DNA from: Methylobacter sp.
GTDB taxonomy: Bacteria; Pseudomonadota; Gammaproteobacteria; Methylococcales; Methylomonadaceae
Direction of reading: 5' to 3'
DNA: 56,676 nt
NCBI GenBank assembly: GCA_030653175.1
Contig: JAURZV010000006.1
Span: 1-56,676 of the forward strand
Positions within the stretch are counted from its first letter, which is position 1; each line of letters starts with the position of its first letter. This document shows, one piece after another, positions 18,218-27,203 of this stretch. The translations under genes and the position numbers were made by a program. The notes beneath the pieces were generated by a model. The model was given only the letters and a program-made list of their open reading frames with translations. It searched no databases and was not told the origin of the DNA.

Positions 18218-21200
18218 ATGATAATGAAACTACGGGAGCACAGACGCAACATCAGGCTTGCCGATCCGGGCGGTGAAGACGAACCCATCCGGTTTGAGTT
18301 GTTTAGCAACGAACGGATGGCGCAGCATGCCGTCAGTTTAGCGAAAGAGCAAAAAGCCCGCATTATTCCTGAGGGGCTCAAACTGATGCCGCGGGTGCGC
18401 GAGAATTCCCGGCTGTTGTTTGAGGCTTACAAAGCTATAGGCAAGGCGGCACGGGAGCAACGGGCCATTACCCCGGCCGCGGAATGGATGCTCGACAATT
18501 TTCATGTGATTGAAGAGCAGATCAATGACATCAACATCTATCTGCCGGAAAAGTTTTACCGGCAATTACCCAAGTTAATCAACGGCTTTCTTGCCGGTTA
18601 TCCGCGTGTTTACGGCATTGCCTGGGCGCTGGTCGCTCATACCGATAGCCGTTTTTCTCCGGAACAGCTCGCTCTTTTCATGCGTGCCTATCAGGAAATT
18701 CAGCCGCTCAGTATTGGCGAGCTTTGGGCAATACCGATCACGTTACGTATCGTGATGATTGAGAATTTGCGTCGGCTGGCGATAAAAGTCATGCGCTCCC
18801 AAGTCGGGCGACGGTTGGCTGACGAGTTTGTCGATCAAGCCGACAAGCTTGATCTTTCGCCCCAGACTGCCGTCTTGCCCGGCGCGCCTTTCCGTCAAGC
18901 CTTTGCGGTTCAGCTCGTGCAACGTTTGCACGAGCCGCATCCGGGCCCTGCGCCTGCACTCGATTTTCTTAATGAATGGCTGGTCGAACAAGGCGTCACT
19001 CTGGATGAAATCATACACCGTGAACACGTCGCCCAAATTGCGGCCAATCTGACCGTACGCAATATCATTACCAGTATGCGCGCCATATCGGCGTTCGACT
19101 GGCCGCAATTTGTCGAAGATTCGAGTCTGGTGGATAAATATCTGCGCATTCACCCCACTTACAATGCAATGGATTTTCTCACCCGTGACCGCTATCGTCA
19201 TGCGATTGAGGATCTTGCCAAACGTTCGCCTTATTCCGAGGTGGAAATCGCCCATAAAGTCATCGACAAGATTGATCGTGTCGCTAAAGAACCGGATACC
19301 AACCCGCAGCAACAGGAGCCGGGCTATTACTTGATCGGCGCCGGTCGGAGCGAGTTCGAGCAAGAAGTCGGCTTTCAGCCTACCTTCAGCCAAAAGCTGC
19401 TGCGTGCTTATGTCGCCCATGCGGCGTTTGCTTATCTGACCAGTATCGGGGTAGGCACGCTGCTTTTGCTGGCGCTGCCCGTGGACGCCGCTTTCAAAGC
19501 GGGGCTAGACAGCTTGCAGATTGCGCTGATTACGCTATTTGCCTTATTTCCCGCTTCGGATATTGCTACGGCTTTGGTCAACCGGTTTATCATTGCAGTA
19601 GTGCCGCCGCGCCATTTACCCAGACTTGAACTGAAGGACGGCATCTCCGATTCATTACGCACCTTTGTCGTGGTGCCGACGATGTTTATCAGCGAACACA
19701 ACGTAAAAAGGCAAATCGATGAACTGGAGGTTCAATACTTGTCCAATCCGGTCGACGATGTTCATTTTGCGCTGTTGTCCGATTGGGTTGATGCAGACCG
19801 GGAAACTTTGCCTGAAGATGCTTCATTATTAAGCGTCGCCATTAGCGGAATAGACGCGCTTAATGCCAAGTACGGAGAACAGCGCTTTTTTCTGTATCAC
19901 CGCAAGCGTTGCTGGAACCCGAGTGAGAACCAATGGATGGGATGGGAACGTAAGCGCGGCAAATTACATGAGTTTAATCGGCTGCTGCGCGGTGCAGTCG
20001 ACACTTCATTCCTGCCGATTGATGGGCAACCTGCGCTTGCTCCGCCGGGCGTTCGTTATGTCATTACGCTGGATTCCGACACCAAACTGCCTATCGGCGC
20101 AGTGCAACAATTGGTGGGCACAGCCGCCCATCCGCTCAATTGGCCTATCCTGGATCCGGTCACGCACTGTGTTATCAGCGGATACAGTATTCTCCAACCC
20201 AGGGTTACACCGACCCTGCCGCAAAGACGGGAGCATTCATTGTTTCACCGGCTTTTCTCCGGTGCGTGCGGCGTAGATGCCTATTCGACCTCCGTGTCCG
20301 AAGTGTATCAGGACCTGTTCGGGCTTGGCACATACAGCGGCAAGGGCTTGTATGAAGTCGATTCATTTGAGGCCGCGTTGGCAGGACGAGTTCCTGAAAA
20401 CGCCTTGCTCAGCCATGACTTATTCGAGAGCGTGTTCGCCCGCTGTGCGTTTGTCAGCGATATTGAGTTGTTTGAAGAATTCCCCTCCCACACGGAGGTT
20501 GCCGCGTCCCGCGCGCACCGCTGGGCGCGTGGCGATTGGCAGCTATTGCCGTGGATTTTCGGTCCGCTCGGCAAAGGCATGCCGCTAATCGGACGTTGTA
20601 AAATGCTCGATAATTTACGTCGATCGCTTTCAGCGCCTGGCGCCTTTTTTACCCTGTTGGCAGCCTGGGCGATTCCGGGCGCACCGCTTGTGACACTGAT
20701 GGGGATGGTATTAGTAGCGTTGGCTTTCCCTGTCTTCCAGGCCGTTATCGGCGGAATGAGGATTCGCACCAATATTTCGTTGCGTAACCAGTTGCGCGTC
20801 GCCGCGGAAAATGTATTTATGAGTTTGATCAGTAGCCTGGTTATGCTGACACTGCTGGTGCAACAGGCTTTGCTGATGACTGATGCGATCGTAAGCACCT
20901 TGGTGCGACTGTATATCACCCGACGAAAATTGCTCAGGTGGGTCACTGCGCTGCAAGCAAAGACAGCAGCGGGACACACAATGAAGGACCTGATCAGACC
21001 ACTGGGTAGCGTGATGATTGTGGTACTTTGTGCCGGTTCGATCGTGCTGCTGTTCAATCCCGCTTCGCTTGAAGTTGCCGCGCCGTTCCTGCTGTTGTGG
21101 TTACTGTCGCCGGTCATTGCCCATATCCTGAGTTTGCCGCCAAGACCGGATCCGGCTGAATCATTACTTCCTGAGGATGCTTTGCAGTTACGACAGGTCG

Positions 21201-24200
21201 CCAGGCGCACCTGGCGATTTTTTACCACCTTTGTAACGGAACGGGAAAATTATCTGCCTCCGGATAATTTTCAGGAAGACCCTGAGCCCGATATTGCTCA
21301 TCGCAGTTCGCCGACAAATTTCGGTCTCTATTTATTATCGGCACTTGCCGCCCACGATCTTGGCTGGATAGGCCTTATGGACACCGTTGACCGGTTGGAG
21401 GCCACTTTAAACACGCTGAACAAGATGGCCAGACTGCATGGACATTTTTATAACTGGTACGACACGCGTACTTTGCAAGCACTGGAACCCAAATATGTAT
21501 CGAGCGTGGACAGCGGCAACTTGGCCGCACATCTACTGGTCGTTGTTCAGGGATGTAAAGATTTGACACAGCAACCGCATGCGTTTTCCACCGTGTTAAA
21601 CGGCATTGCCGATAGCTACAGACTGCTCGTATCCGCGCTTGCCGAAATCAACGATAACCAGCGCATGCAGATGGTGACACTGGAGGAACTAAAAAAGAAA
21701 ACGGATAAACTTGGCGGTTTTTTGGCATGCACGCCTGCCACCCCCGAGGAATGCATACGCTTGTGGCGGCTAATAAGACCCTGTACCGATAACCTGTTGG
21801 ATCTGGCGCGTGCTTATGCCGCTGAGCGCGGCGATCTTATAGATAACAGCGAAGTGCTGGCATGGGCTACGTTACTGCACAACGATACTAGATCTCATCA
21901 GCGTGACATGGAAAATTTCGGCTCGTCGATACATTTCGAACTTCCTCTTGATGAGCGTCAGCAACCAGAAGCTCATCACTGGAAGGTGTTAACTCAGCGG
22001 ATAAATGCGTTGGCTGAACTTGCAGGGCAATTGTTCGTCGAGATGGATTTTCGTTTTCTCTATGATCCTAACCGGCACTTGTTTTCGCTCGGGTATCGCG
22101 TTGAAAAAGGTGTTATCGATGACAGCTATTACGACCTGCTCGCCTCGGAAGCTCGCCTGACCAGCTTGATTGCTATCGCCAAACGGGAAGTGCCGAGTGC
22201 TCACTGGTTTCATTTGGGTCGCCGGATGACGCGCACTACGAACGGCACCGTGTTGTTGTCCTGGTCCGGCTCGATGTTTGAATACCTGATGCCTTCATTG
22301 GTGACCTATACGCCGCGCTACAGCCTGCTCGATCAAACCTGTCGCCTGGTGGTGCAGAGCCAGATTGAATACGGAGAACAACGCAGTGTGCCGTGGGGTG
22401 TTTCCGAATCGGCATTTAACGGTCGCGATCGCTGGTTCACTTATCAATATTCCGCTTTTGGCGTACCCGGTTTGGGCATGAAACGCGGACTCGCCTACGA
22501 TCTGGTTATTGCTCCCTATGCCACTGCCCTGGCGGCTATGTACCACACCCATGCTGCGGTGGAAAATTTCGAACGCCTGGAAAAGCTTGGCGCTTTGGGT
22601 CGTTACGGCTTTTTCGAAGCGCTCGATTTCACACCGTCGCGACTTGCGGAAAACCAGAAGGTGGCGTTTGTGCGCTGCTATATGGCTCATCATCAAGGTA
22701 TGTCATTGGTGTCTTTGACTAATGTCGTACTCAATGAAGTTATGCGCCGTCGTTTCCATCGCGTACCGATGATCCAGGGTGCTGAATTGCTGTTGCAAGA
22801 GCGGGTTCCGCACGGTTTTGACAAAGGTATTCCCCACTTCACCCAAGCTGAGGCTGAAGTTAAGGAAATAATACAGCCGCCCATACGCCGCGTACTTTCA
22901 CCCATGTCCATAGTTCCCTCGGCGCATTTGCTTTCCAACGGCCGTTACGGCGTGATGATCACTGCCGCCGGATCGGGTTACAGCGTTTGCGAAAAGCTGG
23001 CGGTTACTCGCTGGCGTGAAGATGTGACGCGCGATTGCTGGGGCAGTTATATTTATTTACGCGATTTGGCGAGCGGCAAAATATGGTCTGCCGGGTACCA
23101 GCCGACTGCGGCGGTTCCGGATCGCTACGAAGTGGCTTTTCTCGAAGACCGGGTACGTATCTCCCGCGAAGACGGCGCTATAACCAGCCACCTGGAAATC
23201 ATTGTATCGCCGGAGGATAACGCAGAAATCAGGCACTTGAGTTTAATCAATAATGGGGCGTATACCCTGGAAATTGAGCTGACTTCATACTCGGAAATTG
23301 TGTTGGCGTCTCCGATGGCCGACATTGCACATCCGGCGTTTTCAAATTTGTTCATACAGACCGAATACCTGCCGCAGGCGTATGCGTTAATCGCGCAACG
23401 ACGGCCTCGGGCAGACGATGAGCCTCGGATTTGGGCGGCTCATGTGCTGGCGTGCAGCAACATCAGTACCGGGCTTCAGTATGAAACCGACCGGGTACGC
23501 TTTATAGGCCGGGGACAAACACTGCATGCACCTGCCGCAGTGATGGATGGGCGCCCGCTTAGCAATACGGTCGGCGCGGTGCTTGATCCGATATTCAGTC
23601 TGCGTACGCGAGTCAGCATCGAACCGGGCTCGACTGTTCATGCGACATTTACCACCCTAATTGCCTCGTCACGACAGGCAGTTGAAGATTTAGCCGACAA
23701 GTATCGCAACCCAGCTACTTTCGACCGGGTTTCCGATCTTGCCTGGACTCATGCGCATATCCAATTGCGCCATCTGCGCATTCAACCCGATGAAGCCCAA
23801 TTATTCCAAGCCCTGGCTAATCGCTTGCTGTATGCGGACCCTTCGCTGCGGGCAGATGCCGGGCTTATGCATCTGAACCGGTTGAATGTCACAGGTTTAT
23901 GGCGGTTCAGTATTTCCGGCGATCGTCCCATTGTCTTGCTGCGGGTAACATCAACAGAAGATAGGGCTATTGCCGATCAATTATTACGCGCCCACGAATA
24001 TTGGCGCATGAAGCGCCTACCTGTCGATTTGGTGATTTTGAATGAAAAAGAAATTACCTATGCTAATGAATTACAGACCTTAATGGACAACATGGTTCGC
24101 GAAAATAAAGCGTTCTCAACACTTCATGAGTACAGCGAGCAGGGTGACGTTTTTGTGTTGCGCGCTGATCAGCTCAGCGAAGAGGAGTGTGTGTTATTGC

Positions 24201-26758
24201 AAACCTCGGCTCGTGTGGTGCTTTTGAGTAGCCGCGGCACCTTGGCTGAACAGTTGATGCGACATCCCAAGCCTACTCCGAGGTTTATCCAGCCTAAAGC
24301 CTTGCCTGCACCTGCTATCGATGGAAAAGAGCTCTCAATCGTCCCTACCGAGCTCGAATATTTCAACGGTCTGGGCGGGTTTGCCGACGACGGGCGCGAA
24401 TATGTGATCGTGCTGGGCAAGGGACAATGGACACCGGCGCCCTGGATTAACGTGATCGCCAATGCCGAATTCGGTTTTACGGTCTCGGAGCTGGGCAGTG
24501 GTTATACCTGGAGCCTTAACAGCCGCCTGAACCAGTTGACGCCCTGGTCGAACGATCCGGTCGGCGATCCTCCCGGCGAAATATTTTATTTACAGGACGT
24601 CGAAACCGGCGATTTGTGGAGTCCGACTGCACTACCGATTCGAGTTGATAACGCCGTCTATATCATTCGCCACGGCCAGGGCTACAGTCGTTTCGAGCAT
24701 GTTTCTCACGGCATTCACAGCGAGCTGTTGCAATTTGTAAGCTCGGACGACCCGGTCAAAATTTCATCTTTAACGTTAAAAAACAATTCCGGCCGTCCCC
24801 GTAAATTAACGGTTGCCGCCTATATCGAATGGGTGCTCGGAGCCTCGCGCACCGCCACCGCGCCTTATATTGTTACCGAGCTGGATCAGGCGACCGGATC
24901 CCTGTTTGCCTATAACGGCCTGGATGTGGATTTTGGTCAGCGCATTGCTTTTGTCGATTTTTCCGGCCTGCAAACTGCATGGACGTGCAACAGGACCGAA
25001 TTTATCGGGCGTAACGGCAGCCTGAATGCCCCGATAGCCTTGCTTCAATCCAAAGCGCTTAAAAACCGCGTCGGCGCGGGCCTTGATCCGTGCGCGGCAT
25101 TGACGACGCAGATAGAACTTGCAGCCAATGAAAGCATCGAGATTGTTTTCCTGTTGGGACAAGGCAGCGACCGCGACCATGCAAGCGAACTGGTCAAGCG
25201 TTATCGAGCTGCGGATATGCAGCTTACCTTTGCCGCCGTGAAACAATCATGGGCCAAGACACTCGGAAAAGTTCAGGTAAAAACGCCGGATAGAGCGCTG
25301 GACTTGATGTTGAACGGTTGGCTGTTGTATCAAACCCTGAGCTGTCGAATGTGGGCGCGGGCCGCATTTTATCAGGCAGGCGGAGCTTTCGGTTTTCGCG
25401 ATCAATTACAGGACAGCATGGCGCTAGCGGTAGCCCGGCCCGATCTTGTCCGCGCTCATCTGATCCGCGCGGCGACACATCAATTTGTCGAGGGCGATGT
25501 ACAGCATTGGTGGCACCCGCCATCCAATCGCGGCGTGCGCACACATTTTTCGGATGACCTTATCTGGCTGCCGTATGCGGTGTCCCACTATGTCAAGGTC
25601 AGCGGCGATAGCGCTGTACTCGACGAAATGCTGCCGTTCCTGGAAGGGCCGACCCTCACGCAGGAACAGGAAGACGCCTACTTTGAGCCGACTCAATCCG
25701 GGCAACAAGCCGGCCTGTTTGAGCACTGCGCGCGAACGCTGGATTTGAGTTTAAAAGTCGGCGTACACGGTCTGCCGTTGATGGGCAGCGGCGACTGGAA
25801 CGACGGCATGAACCGGGTTGGGCATCAAGGCAAAGGAGAGAGCGTCTGGCTCGCCTGGTTCCTGATCGCTACCTTGCCGGAATTTGCCGATCTGGCGCAA
25901 GCGCGCGGCGAGACTGAGCGCGCCTTGCGTTGGCGCGAACACGTTGCCGAATTAAAAATCGCTGTGGAAGCTGAAGGCTGGGATGTGTCCTGGTACCGCC
26001 GCGCCTATTTCGATGACGGAACTCCGCTGGGCTCCGCTTCCAACACCGAATGCCGCATCGACTCGCTGGCCCAAAGTTGGGGCGTAATTTCAGGCGCCGC
26101 CGACCCCGAGCGGGCGCGGCTGGCGATGAATTCGGTTCGGGAATATCTGATCCAATACGGCGATGATCTGGTGTTGTTGTTTACGCCGCCTTTCGATAAA
26201 ACACCGCTGGACCCCGGTTACATCAAGGGCTACTTGCCGGGCGTACGGGAAAACGGCGGGCAATATACCCATGCGGCGATCTGGTGCGTTATCGCCTACG
26301 CGATGCTCGGAGACGGCGATCAGGCGGCAGAACTCCTGCATATGCTGAATCCGATTAATCGCACCGCAAACCGGACCGGAGTCTATGCCTACAAAGTCGA
26401 GCCGTATGCCATAGCGGCGGACATCTACGCCGTACCACCCCATGTGCGGCGCGGAGGTTGGACCTGGTACACCGGCGCTGCGGGATGGTTTTACCGTGCG
26501 GGTCTGGAATGGATGTTGGGCCTGAATATCCGCGCCGGCAAAATGCATTTCAATCCTTGTATTCCGCGTGAGTGGCGTAGTTATACTTTAAGTTATCGGC
26601 ACGAGGAAACTTGCTATGACATCACCATCAACAATCCCAACGGCGTGTCGAAGGGCGTGGTGTCGATTGAGTTGGACGGAGTGCCGCAATCAGGAGGGGA
26701 AGGCATTCCGCTGTTGCACGACAGGAAAAAGCATCAGGTGTTGGTGGTGATGGGGTAA
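18218..26758 (+). CDS. ndvB: Cyclic beta-1,2-glucan synthase (NdvB/Cgs type), 2846 residues
   Basis: This giant inner-membrane enzyme builds cyclic beta-1,2-glucans (osmoregulated periplasmic glucans) from UDP-glucose. Its length matches NdvB/Cgs of Rhizobiales (about 2830-2870). The order is: a cytosolic N-terminus; membrane segments near 400-450 (AYLTSIGVGTLLLLALPVDA); a GT84 glycosyltransferase domain with the DSDT metal/nucleotide motif at about 619 and a WARGDWQLLPW block; further membrane segments about 800-1000 (LRRSLSAPGAFFTLLAAW, ILVLLFNPAS region); a glucoamylase-like region; and carbohydrate-binding plus GH94 phosphorylase-type domains with GSGDWNDGMNRVG (DWNDG at 2526-2530), which controls ring size. 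The gene is intact and monocistronic. The C-terminus is followed at once by a repeat cluster. Symbol assigned by family resemblance. Confidence 0.9.
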   Translation: MIMKLREHRRNIRLADPGGEDEPIRFELFSNERMAQHAVSLAKEQKARIIPEGLKLMPRVRENSRLLFEAYKAIGKAAREQRAITPAAEWMLDNFHVIEEQINDINIYLPEKFYRQLPKLINGFLAGYPRVYGIAWALVAHTDSRFSPEQLALFMRAYQEIQPLSIGELWAIPITLRIVMIENLRRLAIKVMRSQVGRRLADEFVDQADKLDLSPQTAVLPGAPFRQAFAVQLVQRLHEPHPGPAPALDFLNEWLVEQGVTLDEIIHREHVAQIAANLTVRNIITSMRAISAFDWPQFVEDSSLVDKYLRIHPTYNAMDFLTRDRYRHAIEDLAKRSPYSEVEIAHKVIDKIDRVAKEPDTNPQQQEPGYYLIGAGRSEFEQEVGFQPTFSQKLLRAYVAHAAFAYLTSIGVGTLLLLALPVDAAFKAGLDSLQIALITLFALFPASDIATALVNRFIIAVVPPRHLPRLELKDGISDSLRTFVVVPTMFISEHNVKRQIDELEVQYLSNPVDDVHFALLSDWVDADRETLPEDASLLSVAISGIDALNAKYGEQRFFLYHRKRCWNPSENQWMGWERKRGKLHEFNRLLRGAVDTSFLPIDGQPALAPPGVRYVITLDSDTKLPIGAVQQLVGTAAHPLNWPILDPVTHCVISGYSILQPRVTPTLPQRREHSLFHRLFSGACGVDAYSTSVSEVYQDLFGLGTYSGKGLYEVDSFEAALAGRVPENALLSHDLFESVFARCAFVSDIELFEEFPSHTEVAASRAHRWARGDWQLLPWIFGPLGKGMPLIGRCKMLDNLRRSLSAPGAFFTLLAAWAIPGAPLVTLMGMVLVALAFPVFQAVIGGMRIRTNISLRNQLRVAAENVFMSLISSLVMLTLLVQQALLMTDAIVSTLVRLYITRRKLLRWVTALQAKTAAGHTMKDLIRPLGSVMIVVLCAGSIVLLFNPASLEVAAPFLLLWLLSPVIAHILSLPPRPDPAESLLPEDALQLRQVARRTWRFFTTFVTERENYLPPDNFQEDPEPDIAHRSSPTNFGLYLLSALAAHDLGWIGLMDTVDRLEATLNTLNKMARLHGHFYNWYDTRTLQALEPKYVSSVDSGNLAAHLLVVVQGCKDLTQQPHAFSTVLNGIADSYRLLVSALAEINDNQRMQMVTLEELKKKTDKLGGFLACTPATPEECIRLWRLIRPCTDNLLDLARAYAAERGDLIDNSEVLAWATLLHNDTRSHQRDMENFGSSIHFELPLDERQQPEAHHWKVLTQRINALAELAGQLFVEMDFRFLYDPNRHLFSLGYRVEKGVIDDSYYDLLASEARLTSLIAIAKREVPSAHWFHLGRRMTRTTNGTVLLSWSGSMFEYLMPSLVTYTPRYSLLDQTCRLVVQSQIEYGEQRSVPWGVSESAFNGRDRWFTYQYSAFGVPGLGMKRGLAYDLVIAPYATALAAMYHTHAAVENFERLEKLGALGRYGFFEALDFTPSRLAENQKVAFVRCYMAHHQGMSLVSLTNVVLNEVMRRRFHRVPMIQGAELLLQERVPHGFDKGIPHFTQAEAEVKEIIQPPIRRVLSPMSIVPSAHLLSNGRYGVMITAAGSGYSVCEKLAVTRWREDVTRDCWGSYIYLRDLASGKIWSAGYQPTAAVPDRYEVAFLEDRVRISREDGAITSHLEIIVSPEDNAEIRHLSLINNGAYTLEIELTSYSEIVLASPMADIAHPAFSNLFIQTEYLPQAYALIAQRRPRADDEPRIWAAHVLACSNISTGLQYETDRVRFIGRGQTLHAPAAVMDGRPLSNTVGAVLDPIFSLRTRVSIEPGSTVHATFTTLIASSRQAVEDLADKYRNPATFDRVSDLAWTHAHIQLRHLRIQPDEAQLFQALANRLLYADPSLRADAGLMHLNRLNVTGLWRFSISGDRPIVLLRVTSTEDRAIADQLLRAHEYWRMKRLPVDLVILNEKEITYANELQTLMDNMVRENKAFSTLHEYSEQGDVFVLRADQLSEEECVLLQTSARVVLLSSRGTLAEQLMRHPKPTPRFIQPKALPAPAIDGKELSIVPTELEYFNGLGGFADDGREYVIVLGKGQWTPAPWINVIANAEFGFTVSELGSGYTWSLNSRLNQLTPWSNDPVGDPPGEIFYLQDVETGDLWSPTALPIRVDNAVYIIRHGQGYSRFEHVSHGIHSELLQFVSSDDPVKISSLTLKNNSGRPRKLTVAAYIEWVLGASRTATAPYIVTELDQATGSLFAYNGLDVDFGQRIAFVDFSGLQTAWTCNRTEFIGRNGSLNAPIALLQSKALKNRVGAGLDPCAALTTQIELAANESIEIVFLLGQGSDRDHASELVKRYRAADMQLTFAAVKQSWAKTLGKVQVKTPDRALDLMLNGWLLYQTLSCRMWARAAFYQAGGAFGFRDQLQDSMALAVARPDLVRAHLIRAATHQFVEGDVQHWWHPPSNRGVRTHFSDDLIWLPYAVSHYVKVSGDSAVLDEMLPFLEGPTLTQEQEDAYFEPTQSGQQAGLFEHCARTLDLSLKVGVHGLPLMGSGDWNDGMNRVGHQGKGESVWLAWFLIATLPEFADLAQARGETERALRWREHVAELKIAVEAEGWDVSWYRRAYFDDGTPLGSASNTECRIDSLAQSWGVISGAADPERARLAMNSVREYLIQYGDDLVLLFTPPFDKTPLDPGYIKGYLPGVRENGGQYTHAAIWCVIAYAMLGDGDQAAELLHMLNPINRTANRTGVYAYKVEPYAIAADIYAVPPHVRRGGWTWYTGAAGWFYRAGLEWMLGLNIRAGKMHFNPCIPREWRSYTLSYRHEETCYDITINNPNGVSKGVVSIELDGVPQSGGEGIPLLHDRKKHQVLVVMG

Positions 26759-26760
26759 TT

Positions 26761-27187
26761 CTCGTTCCCACGCGCTGCGTGGGAACGCAGTGCTGGACGC
26801 GCTGCGTCCCGTATACGCAAGACGCTGGTCGTGACTCGCGGCGCAGCGCGTGGGAACGAGGTTTACGCGGGTTCACAAGCTCCAGCTTGGGAACCCAGAT
26901 GACGAAGCTCTCGGCAACCGCTCCTGCGTCGCCTAAAGCGCCTACTTTTGGTGCTCTACCTCCTGCATGACCCACAGGGATGTGGGGAATGCAGAGAAAT
27001 GACTGGATCATTTCCTGTCCATGCAGTCGTAGCTTCGCGAGACGGGAAGCTGGAGCTTCCCGCACCGAATTCCCAAGCTGGAGCTTGGGAATTAGCACAG
27101 CGCGAATAAATTCGCGCTCACGGCATTCAACCATAACTATTTTCAGCTTAACTTAATGGCAGTGACGCAACGCGTGAGAACGAGGTG
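26761..27187. repeat. REP/BIME cluster with secondary palindromes
   Basis: The cluster begins with the REP core CTCGTTCCCACGCG-CTGCGTGGGAACG and closes with its inverted copy ending near 26860. Further right are GGGAAGCTGGAGCTTCCC (about 27044) and TTCCCAAGCTGGAGCTTGGG (about 27069), then half of a second element family (27095-27162) ending in the 15 bp terminal repeat TTAACTTAATGGCAG, followed by a REP half-site ending at 27184. The 26761-26860 unit is nearly the same as one in the APE operon (44590-44717), sharing the internal stretch CCCGTATACGCAAGAC. There is no coding gene here. Confidence 0.8.
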
Positions 27188-27203
27188 CCCAACGAATCAA
27201 CGT

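Noticed and set aside
18743-19420. 225-residue antisense ORF within ndvB
   Set aside because: It shadows a strongly coding gene in the opposite frame and has no known motif.
26628-27134. 168-residue minus-strand ORF after ndvB
   Set aside because: It is built from REP and palindromic repeat DNA and overlaps the ndvB 3' end.
26761-27187. CRISPR array in the repeat-rich intergenic regions
   Set aside because: The repeats are palindromic, irregularly spaced and variable, with no uniform spacers and no cas genes.
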